Part shown: piece by piece, positions 1 through 7,125 of the stretch
Position numbering within the stretch: position 1 is the first letter of the stretch
How the letters are laid out: the number at the start of each line of letters is the position of its first letter
Assembly: GCA_026400415.1 (NCBI GenBank)
Contig: JAPLPA010000235.1
Location: forward strand, 1 to 7,295
Direction of reading: 5' to 3'
DNA: 7,295 bases
From: Afipia sp.
Lineage (GTDB): Bacteria > Pseudomonadota > Alphaproteobacteria > Rhizobiales > Xanthobacteraceae
Notes under the pieces: model-generated
What the model saw: only the letters and a program-made list of their open reading frames with translations
Database searches by the model: none
What the model was told of the DNA's origin: nothing
Program-made: the position numbers and the translations under genes

Positions 1-788
1 ATGCTTCCATTCAGCGCAGCCTCGATGTTCCTGACCATCGAGACAAGCCGTGGACCGATATCGTTCATCAGGCGATCTTCGGTGAATTTAAAGGCAGGTG
101 CGCCGCAGTTGAGCGCAAACGGGCCTGTTCCGTCGTTCAACTGCAAAGCGACGCCGACGGCGTGAATGTCGTCGTGCCATTCGCCGGTCGACAATGCGAA
201 GCCATGTTTGGCGACGGTTTCGCCCGCATGATCGATGCCTTCGCGTATTTTCTGCCAGCGGCTTCCCGCATGATCCTTGATGTCGTGAAGAAGTTTTTCG
301 CGCTCCGTGGGCTCTAACGCCCAGATATACGCACGGCCCATTGCGGTTGTGGCAATCGGAACGCGTGAGCCGACATCGAGCAGCACGCCCACCGTCAACT
401 CGCTGCGGCTCTGTCCGAAATAAATCATGTTCAGGCGATCGCGCGCGCCGATGGCGACAGCGCCTCCGGTCTCGCGCATCAGTTGATCGCGAAACGGATC
501 AGAAAGATGCCGCACGCCCATGTTAGCGAGCGCAGCATAGCCGAGCGCCATTGCGGCAGGCGCCAACTGATACTTCTCGAACCTCGGAACCTGTGTAAGA
601 TAACCGAGCTTGGTGAGCGTATATGTCAGCCGCGAAATCGTCGGCTTCGGCAAATTCGTGCGGGCCGCGATCTCTTGATTGCCAAGCAGCCCGTCATTGG
701 GACGAAATGCACGCAGAACATCGAGACCACGCGATAGCGCGACGACGAAACTGCGATCGGTCGCGGGTTTCTTGGCTGGCCGTTTCAT
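1..788 (-). CDS. IclR-family transcriptional regulator, C-terminus cut by window edge
   Basis: The minus strand is open from an ATG at 788 to base 1, giving 262 visible residues. IclR proteins are usually about 250-275 residues, so only a short C-terminal piece is missing. Residues about 15-65 form the winged helix-turn-helix; the motif LPKPTISRLTYTLTKLGYL at residues 46-64 is typical of the family's recognition helix and wing. Residues about 85-262 match the IclR effector-binding domain, including a motif PFALNCGAPAF at 223-233. An in-frame TGA lies upstream of the ATG with no alternative in-frame start between them, which supports this start; the ribosome site is weak (GGCGAGA about 11 bases upstream). 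It is divergent from the dicarboxylate beta-oxidation operon and shares a 136-bp control region with it, so it probably controls that operon and itself. The effector is unknown; a dicarboxylate or its CoA ester is an inference. IclR proteins can repress or activate. Confidence 0.93.
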   Translation of the reverse strand, partial: MKRPAKKPATDRSFVVALSRGLDVLRAFRPNDGLLGNQEIAARTNLPKPTISRLTYTLTKLGYLTQVPRFEKYQLAPAAMALGYAALANMGVRHLSDPFRDQLMRETGGAVAIGARDRLNMIYFGQSRSELTVGVLLDVGSRVPIATTAMGRAYIWALEPTEREKLLHDIKDHAGSRWQKIREGIDHAGETVAKHGFALSTGEWHDDIHAVGVALQLNDGTGPFALNCGAPAFKFTEDRLMNDIGPRLVSMVRNIEAALNGS

Positions 789-823
789 CGTTGCCGCTGA
801 TCTCGCCGCATGGGTGGTCTTCG

Positions 824-852
824 TTGACAAGGGACGTGCTTCAAAATATGCC
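824..852 (+). promoter_or_regulatory. Candidate sigma-70-type promoter for the operon
   Basis: TTGACA at 824-829 is a perfect -35 hexamer. Seventeen bases later, TATGCC at 847-852 keeps only the first three bases of the -10 consensus. A start of transcription would fall near 859, about 65 bases before the GTG of the first gene and just upstream of the palindrome at 865-883. The -35 match is exact but the -10 is poor, so the promoter is tentative; a weak -10 would suit a promoter that needs an activator. Confidence 0.4.
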
Positions 853-864
853 TCCGTGTCAAGA

Positions 865-883
865 TGTGGAATTAAATTCCGCA
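865..883. promoter_or_regulatory. Candidate IclR-type operator palindrome
   Basis: The core GGAATT-A-AATTCC at 868-880 is a perfect 13-base inverted repeat around a central A. One mismatched pair (T867/G881) is followed by two more matching pairs (T865-A883 and G866-C882), giving a 19-base near-palindrome. The classic E. coli IclR site, recalled as TGGAAATNATTTCCA, agrees with the core at 10 of 12 defined positions. It sits just downstream of the predicted transcription start of the operon and in the shared control region of a divergent IclR-family gene. Binding by that regulator is inferred. Confidence 0.6.
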
Positions 884-911
884 ATGCGAAACAAAAGAAT
901 TGAAGCGATTT

Positions 912-919
912 AGGGAGAG
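912..919 (+). promoter_or_regulatory. Ribosome binding site fixing the GTG start of the first operon gene
   Basis: AGGGAGAG ends five bases before the GTG at 925. This spacing and purine content support GTG 925 as the start; the downstream ATG at residue 7 would lose the beginning of the crotonase fold. Confidence 0.75.
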
Positions 920-924
920 TTTGC

Positions 925-3009
925 GTGAGCCAAGTGGTCAAGATGGAACGTCATGACGCAGTCGCCGTCGTCACAATCGACAGCCCACCGGTCAACGCGC
1001 TGAGTGCTGCGGTGCGGAAGGGCATTGTGGATGGTGTGAATGCCGCGGTCGCGGATCCTGCCGTGAAGGCCATCGTCATTACATGCGCGGGCCGCACCTT
1101 CATTGCCGGCGCCGACATCACTGAGTTTGGCAAGCCGCCGCAGTCTCCAAGTTTGCATGATGTCATTGACGTCATCGAGAATTGCCCGAAACCGATCGTC
1201 GCAGCCATTCACGGAACGGCGCTCGGTGGCGGTCTTGAACTCGCGCTTGGTTGTCATTACCGCGTCGCCACCAAGGAAGCGAAGATCGGGTTGCCGGAAG
1301 TGAAGCTCGGTTTGCTGCCCGGTGCAGGCGGCACGCAGCGACTGCCGCGCGCCGTTGGTCCGGAACTCGCCGTCAAGATGATTGTCGGTGGCGACTTCAT
1401 CGGCGCAGCCGAAGCATTGAAGGCTGGCGCGGTCGACGAGATTGTCGATGCCCAAGTCGCAGGCGGAGAAGCCTTCGCCAAAAAAGTGATCGCCGACAAG
1501 AAGCCGCTGCGCAAACTGCGCGACGACGATTCCAAGCTCGCCGCCGCCAAAGCCGACAAATCCATTTTCACCAATGCGGCTGCTGCGGCGAATAAGAAGA
1601 ATCGCGGGCTTGAAGCTCCGCTTGCCGCCGCCGAAGCCGTCAGTCATTCGCTCGACCAGCCGTTCGACCAGGCGATCAAGTCCGAGCGCGAGCTGTTCAC
1701 CAAGCTGATGAACGGCGAACAATCCAAGGCGCAGCGCTATGCATTCTTCGCCGAGCGTGAAGCGGCGAAAGTCGCGGGCGTTCCCGACGGCACCAAGGGC
1801 CGTGACGTGAAGAGCGTTGCGATCATTGGCGCAGGCACCATGGGTGGTGGCATCGCGATGTCGTTTGCCAACGCAGGAATTCCCGTCACGCTGATCGAGA
1901 CTGGCGACGAACAGCTCAAGCGCGGCCTCGGCATCATGCAGAAGAACTACGATGCCACTGCAGCACGCGGCGGTATTCCCGCTGACGCTCCGGCCAAGCG
2001 CATGGGCCTCATCAAGGGTATGGTCGGCATCGAGAACGTCAAGGATGCGGACCTCATCATTGAGGCTGTGTTCGAGACGATGGCGATCAAAAAGGAAGTG
2101 TTCGGCAAGATCGATCAGTTCGCCAAGAAGGGCGCGGTGCTTGCCACCAACACGTCCTATCTCAATATCAACGATATCGCCGCCATGACGAAGCGTCCGC
2201 AGGACGTACTCGGTATGCATTTCTTCTCACCCGCCAATGTGATGAAGCTGTGCGAAATCGTTCGCGCCGAAAAGACCGCGCCGGACGCGCTGGTGACCGC
2301 GGTGAACATCGCCAAGAAAATTGCGAAAGTGCCGGTGGTCGTTGGGGTTTGCGACGGCTTTGTCGGCAACCGCATGCTGGCAGCGCGCGGCAAGCAGGCC
2401 GAGAAATTCCTGTTCGAGGGCGCGTTGCCGCAGCAGGTCGATGCGGTGCTGACCAAGTTCGGCATGCCGATGGGCCCGTTCGCGATGGGCGACCTTGCAG
2501 GATTGGATATCGGCTGGCGCTCGCGCCAAGACCGCGGCATCAAGTCAGAAATCGCGGACGCGATCTGCGAGGCTGGACGCTTCGGTCAGAAGACCGGCAA
2601 GGGTTACTACAAGTACGAGGCTGGTTCGCGCGCGCCGCTACCCGATCCAGAAATCGAAAAGCTGATCGAGGAAACGACTGCGAAAATGGGCATCAAGCGC
2701 CGTCAGATCAGTGACGACGAAATTCTCGAGCGCCTGATGTATCCGATGATCAACGAAGGCGCGCGAATTCTCGAGGAGAAGATCGCGCAACGTCCCAGCG
2801 ATATCGATATCACCTGGCTTTATGGATACGGTTGGCCGGTCTATCGCGGCGGTCCGATGTTCTATGCGGACTCCGTCGGCCTGAAAAAGATCGCAGACCG
2901 CCTGTCGTTCTACGCCAAGCAGACCAACGATCCGACGTTAGAGCCGACGCCGCTTCTCAAGAAGCTTGCCGATGAGGGCAAAACATTCGCATCGCTCGCG
3001 AAAGGCTGA
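925..3009 (+). CDS. pimF: Bifunctional enoyl-CoA hydratase / 3-hydroxyacyl-CoA dehydrogenase (PimF-like)
   Basis: This 694-residue cytoplasmic enzyme should perform two beta-oxidation steps: hydration of 2-enoyl-CoA and NAD-dependent oxidation of the 3-hydroxyacyl-CoA. Residues about 5-190 are a crotonase domain with AGADITEFG at 61-69, the oxyanion-hole segment ALGGGLELALG at 99-109 and GLPEVKLGLLPGAGGTQRLP at 122-141. Glu105 and Glu125 have the 20-residue spacing of the two catalytic glutamates of rat enoyl-CoA hydratase (Glu144/Glu164). Residues about 296-475 form the Rossmann domain with GAGTMGGG at 302-309. Ser411, His432 (in HFFSP), Glu444 and Asn482 reproduce the spacing of Ser137, His158, Glu170 and Asn208 of human 3-hydroxyacyl-CoA dehydrogenase, so both sites look intact. 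The rest is the helical C-terminal dehydrogenase region, ending with a FadB-like WLYGYGWPVYRGGPMFYAD segment. It is the first gene of the operon, starting with GTG. The symbol rests on operon order plus domain make-up; a FadB/FadJ-type role on ordinary fatty acids is the alternative. Confidence 0.93.
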   Translation: MSQVVKMERHDAVAVVTIDSPPVNALSAAVRKGIVDGVNAAVADPAVKAIVITCAGRTFIAGADITEFGKPPQSPSLHDVIDVIENCPKPIVAAIHGTALGGGLELALGCHYRVATKEAKIGLPEVKLGLLPGAGGTQRLPRAVGPELAVKMIVGGDFIGAAEALKAGAVDEIVDAQVAGGEAFAKKVIADKKPLRKLRDDDSKLAAAKADKSIFTNAAAAANKKNRGLEAPLAAAEAVSHSLDQPFDQAIKSERELFTKLMNGEQSKAQRYAFFAEREAAKVAGVPDGTKGRDVKSVAIIGAGTMGGGIAMSFANAGIPVTLIETGDEQLKRGLGIMQKNYDATAARGGIPADAPAKRMGLIKGMVGIENVKDADLIIEAVFETMAIKKEVFGKIDQFAKKGAVLATNTSYLNINDIAAMTKRPQDVLGMHFFSPANVMKLCEIVRAEKTAPDALVTAVNIAKKIAKVPVVVGVCDGFVGNRMLAARGKQAEKFLFEGALPQQVDAVLTKFGMPMGPFAMGDLAGLDIGWRSRQDRGIKSEIADAICEAGRFGQKTGKGYYKYEAGSRAPLPDPEIEKLIEETTAKMGIKRRQISDDEILERLMYPMINEGARILEEKIAQRPSDIDITWLYGYGWPVYRGGPMFYADSVGLKKIADRLSFYAKQTNDPTLEPTPLLKKLADEGKTFASLAKG
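3000..3005 (+). promoter_or_regulatory. Ribosome binding site deciding the ligase GTG start
   Basis: GAAAGG lies inside the last codons of the upstream gene, eight bases before the GTG at 3014. It favours this start over the in-frame ATG at 2966, which would overlap the upstream gene by 44 bases and add 16 residues rich in Arg, Lys and His that do not look like part of an adenylating enzyme. Confidence 0.65.
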
Positions 3010-3013
3010 TTGC

Positions 3014-4699
3014 GTGACGCATCCCGGCGAAAAATTCTATCCAGAAGGCGTGCGCTGGGATGCGCCGATTTCGCGCGGCACGTTGCCGGATTTGCTGGCG
3101 CAGTCGGCGTCGGATTTCGGCGACCGTGCGGCGATCGAGTACCGCGACAAGCCGATCAGCTTTGTCGAACTGAAAAATATGGCTGACACTGCTGCGGCCG
3201 CGTTTCTGAACGCAGGTTACGGCAAGGGTGCGTCGGTCGCTTTGTTCCTTGGCAATTCACCGGATCATCCGGTCAATTTCTTCGGCGCGCTGAAAGCGGG
3301 TGCGCGGATCGTTCATCTCTCGCCGCTCGATGGTGCGATTGCGCTCACCCATAAGCTGAAGGATTCCGGTGCACGCATTCTCGTGACCAGCAATCTCTCC
3401 ACGCTCCTGCCCACCGCGCTGAAGTTCTTCGAGGCGGGTCTTGTCGACCGGCTGATCGTTTGCGAAGACCAGACTTGGGGCGATGTCGGTAATCCGATGA
3501 CGGCGATCCCGCAAAACCCCGCTATCGTGTCGTTCAAGGAATTCACCAAGGACGCGAAAGCCCCTTCGCAATGGCCGCAAATATCTCCCGACGACATCGC
3601 GCTTCTTCAATATACCGGCGGCACCACAGGCCTTCCAAAGGGTGCGATGCTGACCCACGGCAACCTCACATCGGGTGTCTCTATATACGATGTGTGGAGC
3701 GAGCCGACGCGGCGGGAGCGCGACCAGATCGAGCGCGTCATTCTGGTGCTACCGCTGTTTCATATTTTCGCGCTCACTGTCGTGCTGCTGCGCTGCCTGA
3801 AAATGGGTGCATTGATTCTGCTGCATCAGCGCTTCGACCTTGAGACTGTAATGCGCGACATTGAAGTCAAGCGCGCGACTTATTTGCCCGGCGTGCCCAC
3901 GATGTGGATCGCGATTGCGAGTCTTCCCGATCTCGACAAGCGCGATTTCTCCTCGCTGGCTCATGCGGGCTCCGGCGGTGCACCGTTGCCGGTCGAGGTC
4001 GCCAAGATTTTCGAGCGCAAGACCAAGCTCTCGTTGAAGAGTGGCTGGGGAATGACGGAAACGTGCTCTCCCGGCACCGGTCATCCGCCTGCTGGCCCCG
4101 AAAAGCCGGGCTCCATCGGCCTCATGCTTCCCGGCATCGAGATGGACGTGGTGTCGCTGGACGATCCAAAAAAAGTTTTGCCTGCCGGAGAGACCGGTGA
4201 AATTCGAATCCGCGGTCCGAACGTCACGCGCGGTTACTGGAATCGCGAAGCGGAAACCAAGGAATCGTTCGTCGGCGACCGCTTTCTCACCGGTGACATC
4301 GGCTACATGGACGTCGACGGATATTTCTTTCTGGTGGACCGCAAGAAGGACATGATCATCTCCGGTGGCTTCAACGTCTATCCGCAGATGATCGAACAGG
4401 CGATCTACACCTATCCGCCCGTGCAGGAAGTGCTCGTGATCGGCGTGCCGGACGATTATCGCGGGGAGGCAGCCAAGGCGTTTGTGACATTGCGCGCGGA
4501 CGCCAAACCGTTTTCCATCGATGAACTGCGCGCCTTCCTCACCGGCAAGATCGGCAAGCACGAACTGCCTATCGCCGTCGAATTCATGAAAGAGCTTCCG
4601 CGCACCAGCGTTGGAAAACTATCGCGCCACGAGTTGCGCTCGCAGCAACGCGCTCACCATCAACCGCAACAAAAACTCGCAACAGGAGGTCGTTCATGA
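3014..4699 (+). CDS. pimA: Acyl-CoA ligase, AMP-forming, probably for dicarboxylic acids (PimA-like)
   Basis: The predicted 561-residue protein belongs to the ANL superfamily: it adenylates a carboxylic acid with ATP, then forms the CoA thioester. Visible motifs in order, numbered from the GTG start, are the phosphate-binding loop YTGGTTGLPKG at 200-210, SGGAPLP about 320-326, GWGMTET at 344-350, TGD at 426-428 (ribose-binding Asp428), the hinge DRKKDMIISGG from 442, and PRTSVGKL with the conserved catalytic lysine at 535. Length and motif set are those of a full-length, active ligase. In R. palustris the gene in this position, PimA, activates medium-chain dicarboxylates and fatty acids; the same substrate here is inferred from context. 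It starts four bases after the upstream stop and overlaps the thiolase gene by ATGA, so it is co-transcribed and probably translationally coupled. The tail after residue 540 is hydrophilic and Gln/His-rich, partly because it encodes the next gene's ribosome binding site. Confidence 0.9.
   Translation: MTHPGEKFYPEGVRWDAPISRGTLPDLLAQSASDFGDRAAIEYRDKPISFVELKNMADTAAAAFLNAGYGKGASVALFLGNSPDHPVNFFGALKAGARIVHLSPLDGAIALTHKLKDSGARILVTSNLSTLLPTALKFFEAGLVDRLIVCEDQTWGDVGNPMTAIPQNPAIVSFKEFTKDAKAPSQWPQISPDDIALLQYTGGTTGLPKGAMLTHGNLTSGVSIYDVWSEPTRRERDQIERVILVLPLFHIFALTVVLLRCLKMGALILLHQRFDLETVMRDIEVKRATYLPGVPTMWIAIASLPDLDKRDFSSLAHAGSGGAPLPVEVAKIFERKTKLSLKSGWGMTETCSPGTGHPPAGPEKPGSIGLMLPGIEMDVVSLDDPKKVLPAGETGEIRIRGPNVTRGYWNREAETKESFVGDRFLTGDIGYMDVDGYFFLVDRKKDMIISGGFNVYPQMIEQAIYTYPPVQEVLVIGVPDDYRGEAAKAFVTLRADAKPFSIDELRAFLTGKIGKHELPIAVEFMKELPRTSVGKLSRHELRSQQRAHHQPQQKLATGGRS
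4684..4689 (+). promoter_or_regulatory. Strong Shine-Dalgarno of the thiolase gene
   Basis: A perfect AGGAGG lies within the ligase coding end, six bases before the ATG at 4696. With the ATGA stop-start overlap it suggests coupled but strong independent initiation of the thiolase. Confidence 0.85.
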
Positions 4700-5880
4700 C
4701 CGAAGCCGTTATCGTTTCCACCGCTCGCACTCCGATTGGCAAAGCCTATCGCGGCGCATTCAACAACACCGAAGGCGCAACGCTGCTCGGCCACGCCATT
4801 CAACACGCGGTCAAGCGCGCCGGCATCGACGGCTCTGAAATCGAGGACGTCGTGATGGGTGCCGCCATGCAGCAGGGCACGACTGGCGGCAACATCGCGC
4901 GCAAGGCCGCGCTTCGCGCCGGTCTTCCGGTGCAGGTGGCGGGCACGACCATCGACCGTCAATGCGCGTCCGGCCTGCAGGCAATTGCGCTTGCGGCGCG
5001 CTCGGTGATGTTCGACGGCGTCGAAGTTGCGGTTGCGGGCGGCGGCGAATCCATCAGCCTCGTGCAGAACGACAAGATGAATCTCTTTCACGCAGTCGAT
5101 CCTGAACTGAAAGCGATGAAGGGCGATGTCTATATGGCCATGCTCGATACCGCCGAAGTCGTTTCCAAGCGGTATGGCATTTCGCGCGAGAAGCAGGACG
5201 AGTATTCACTGGAGAGCCAGCGCCGCACTGCTGCGGCCCAGCAAGGCGGCCGCTTCAAGGATGAGATCGCGCCGATGAGCACCAAGATGGCGGTGGCCGA
5301 CAAGGTGACCAAGGAGATTTCCTTCAAGGACATCACGATTTCGCAGGACGAGGGTCCGCGTCCGGACACGACCGCGGAAGGTCTTGCATCGTTGAAGCCG
5401 GTTCGCGACGGCGGCGTCATCACCGCGGGTAACGCCAGCCAATTGTCGGATGGTGCCAGTGCTGCCGTCATCATGAGCGACAAGATGGCGGCGAAAAAAG
5501 GCCTCAAGCCGCTCGGCATTTTCCGCGGTTTCGTCGCCGCAGGTTGCGAGCCGGACGAAATGGGCATCGGACCCGTGTTCGCAATTCCGCGTTTGCTCAA
5601 GCGTCACGGCCTCAAGGTTGAAGACATCGACATCTGGGAATTGAACGAAGCCTTCGCCGTGCAGGTGATCTACTGCCGCGACAAGCTGGGCATCGACCCC
5701 GAGAAGCTCAACGTCAATGGTGGCTCGGTCGCGGTCGGTCATCCTTACGGCATGACCGGCTCGCGTCTTGCAGGCCATGTGCTGGTCGAAGGCCGGCGTC
5801 GTAAAGCGAAGTACGGCGTGGTGACGATGTGCGTGGGCGGTGGCATGGGTGCTGCTGGCCTCTTTGAAATTCTTCAGTAA
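4696..5880 (+). CDS. pimB: Acetyl-CoA acyltransferase (thiolase, PimB-like)
   Basis: The 394-residue protein is a full-length degradative-type thiolase, cleaving 3-ketoacyl-CoA with CoA to acetyl-CoA and a shortened acyl-CoA, the last step of each turn. The nucleophile is Cys90 in IDRQCASGLQAI, the NEAF motif is at 317-320, His349 lies in GHPYGMTGSR, and the second catalytic cysteine Cys379 is in MCVGGGMG. The sequence ends with the usual GLFEIL. The GHP motif reads GHPYGMTG rather than the more common GHPIGASG, but the catalytic His is kept. Its place after the ligase and before the dehydrogenases matches pimB; specificity for 3-ketopimelyl-CoA is inferred, and a general 3-ketoacyl-CoA thiolase (FadA type) remains possible. 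It follows the ligase with a 4-bp overlap. Confidence 0.93.
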   Translation: MTEAVIVSTARTPIGKAYRGAFNNTEGATLLGHAIQHAVKRAGIDGSEIEDVVMGAAMQQGTTGGNIARKAALRAGLPVQVAGTTIDRQCASGLQAIALAARSVMFDGVEVAVAGGGESISLVQNDKMNLFHAVDPELKAMKGDVYMAMLDTAEVVSKRYGISREKQDEYSLESQRRTAAAQQGGRFKDEIAPMSTKMAVADKVTKEISFKDITISQDEGPRPDTTAEGLASLKPVRDGGVITAGNASQLSDGASAAVIMSDKMAAKKGLKPLGIFRGFVAAGCEPDEMGIGPVFAIPRLLKRHGLKVEDIDIWELNEAFAVQVIYCRDKLGIDPEKLNVNGGSVAVGHPYGMTGSRLAGHVLVEGRRRKAKYGVVTMCVGGGMGAAGLFEILQ

Positions 5881-5902
5881 GCAGAGTTCAACTCTTTAAT
5901 TT

Positions 5903-5907
5903 GGGAG
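5903..5907 (+). promoter_or_regulatory. Ribosome binding site of the pimC-like gene
   Basis: GGGAG ends six bases before the ATG at 5914. The 33-bp gap before this gene shows no terminator-like hairpin, so the transcript probably continues through it. Confidence 0.7.
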
Positions 5908-5913
5908 CATCCA

Positions 5914-7101
5914 ATGGATCTCAGCTTCAGCAAGGAAGAAATTGCGTTTCGCGATGAAGTCCGCACGTTCTTCAAGGAGAGCGTGCCTGCATCGACGCGT
6001 CAGAAAATGGAAGAGGGTCGACACCTTAGCAAGGACGACCTCGTCAACTGGCAGCGCATTCTGAACAAGAAGGGCTGGGCGGTATCGCACTGGCCGAAGG
6101 AATATGGCGGTACCGGCTGGACACCGGCGCAGCAATATATCTTCAACGAGGAAATGCAGATGGCTCCGGCACCGTCGCCGCTGCCGTTCGGCGTCAGCAT
6201 GGTCGGTCCGGTGATCTACACATTCGCCAACGATGCACAGAAGAAATATTTCCTGCCGCGCATTGCCAATATCGACGACTGGTGGTGTCAGGGTTTCTCC
6301 GAGCCGGGTTCGGGGTCTGACCTCGCATCGCTGAAAACCACCGCCAAGAAAAAGGGCGACGTCTATATCGTCAACGGCCAGAAGACCTGGACCACGCTCG
6401 CGCAATATGCCGACTGGATTTTCTGTCTGTGCCGAACCGATCCCACCGCCAAGAAACAGTCGGGTATCTCTTTCATCCTGATCGACATGAAGTCGCGCGG
6501 CATCACGGTTCGACCGATCCAGACCATCGACGGCAGCCATGAGGTCAACGAAGTATTCTTCGATGACGTGGAAGTGCCGGTGACGAACCTGGTTGGCGAA
6601 GAAAACAAGGGCTGGGACTACGCAAAATTCCTTCTCGGCAATGAGCGCACCGGCATCGCGCGCGTTGGCGTATCGAAGGAACGTATCCGGCGCATCAAGG
6701 AGCTTGCGGGCAAAATCGAATCCGGCGGCAAACCGGTGCTTCAGGATCAGCGCTTTCGCGAGAAACTCGCATCCGTCGAGATCGAGCTGAAGGCGCTCGA
6801 ACTGACGCAATTGCGCGTCGTCGCCAACGAAGGCAAGCACGGCAAGGGCAAGCCCGATCCCGCGTCGTCAATTCTCAAGATTAAAGGCTCGGAAATCCAG
6901 CAGGCCACCACTGAGCTGATGATGGAAGTCATCGGCCCGTTCGCGGCGCCTTACGAGACGCACGGCGAAGGCTCGAACGAGGAGATGGACTGGACCTCGC
7001 AGATCGCTCCGAGCTATTTCAACAACCGCAAGGTCTCCATCTATGGAGGCTCGAATGAAATTCAGCGCAACATCATCACCAAGGCTGTTCTCGGTTTGTG
7101 A
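5914..7101 (+). CDS. pimC: Acyl-CoA dehydrogenase, large subunit (PimC-like)
   Basis: The 395-residue flavoprotein introduces the 2,3 double bond into acyl-CoA and passes electrons to electron-transfer flavoprotein. It has the three-part acyl-CoA dehydrogenase fold: helical N-terminal domain about 1-122, beta domain about 123-235 with GFSEPGSGSDLASLKTTA at 127-144 and the WTT segment at 159-161, and C-terminal helical domain with IYGGSNEIQRNIITKAVLG at 376-394. The usual medium-chain catalytic glutamate position (YEG in MCAD) is Gly378 here; Glu244 in GNERTGIARVG lines up with the alternative catalytic glutamate of isovaleryl- and long-chain acyl-CoA dehydrogenases, so the enzyme is probably active through that residue. 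It is followed 24 bp later by a second dehydrogenase gene. In R. palustris PimC and PimD are called the large and small subunits of pimeloyl-CoA dehydrogenase. Substrate choice is inferred from context. Confidence 0.91.
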   Translation: MDLSFSKEEIAFRDEVRTFFKESVPASTRQKMEEGRHLSKDDLVNWQRILNKKGWAVSHWPKEYGGTGWTPAQQYIFNEEMQMAPAPSPLPFGVSMVGPVIYTFANDAQKKYFLPRIANIDDWWCQGFSEPGSGSDLASLKTTAKKKGDVYIVNGQKTWTTLAQYADWIFCLCRTDPTAKKQSGISFILIDMKSRGITVRPIQTIDGSHEVNEVFFDDVEVPVTNLVGEENKGWDYAKFLLGNERTGIARVGVSKERIRRIKELAGKIESGGKPVLQDQRFREKLASVEIELKALELTQLRVVANEGKHGKGKPDPASSILKIKGSEIQQATTELMMEVIGPFAAPYETHGEGSNEEMDWTSQIAPSYFNNRKVSIYGGSNEIQRNIITKAVLGL

Positions 7102-7114
7102 TTTCGCGTGATTT

Positions 7115-7119
7115 GAGGA
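7115..7119 (+). promoter_or_regulatory. Ribosome binding site of the pimD-like gene
   Basis: GAGGA ends six bases before the ATG at 7126. The gap from the pimC-like stop is 24 bp. Confidence 0.7.
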
Positions 7120-7125
7120 AGTAAG

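Larger units (their letters stand above)
789..924. promoter_or_regulatory. Divergent control region between regulator and pim-like operon
   Basis: This 136-bp gap is the only sizeable non-coding stretch in the window and must hold the promoters for both the leftward regulator and the rightward operon. Its right half (about 840-915) is clearly richer in A and T than the flanking genes. It contains a consensus -35 hexamer, a strong palindrome resembling an IclR operator and the ribosome binding site of the first operon gene, each listed separately. No convincing -35/-10 pair was found for the leftward regulator gene. Confidence 0.8.

Noticed and set aside
341..913. Several short overlapping plus-strand open frames at the left of the window
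   Set aside because: They run opposite to the IclR-type regulator, which has clear domain motifs; the short frames have Arg/Ser-rich, low-information translations.
910..2220. Long minus-strand open frame of 436 codons antisense to the pimF-like gene
   Set aside because: It mirrors the codon structure of a well-supported GC-rich gene with intact catalytic motifs, its translation shows no recognisable domain, and no ribosome site or promoter supports it.
2966..3013. Upstream ATG as an alternative ligase start
   Set aside because: It would overlap the preceding gene by 44 bases, add a basic 16-residue stretch not expected in the family, and ignores the GTG at 3014 with a suitable GAAAGG site.
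3749..4561. Minus-strand open frame of 270 codons inside the ligase gene
   Set aside because: Shadow of the ligase coding frame; its translation is rich in His, Arg and Asp with no family resemblance.
5881..5913. Possible internal promoter or terminator between thiolase and pimC-like genes
   Set aside because: The gap is only 33 bp, with no hairpin or paired promoter hexamers beyond a ribosome binding site.
5896..6840. Minus-strand open frame of 314 codons antisense to the pimC-like gene
   Set aside because: Shadow frame of the dehydrogenase gene with no recognisable motif.
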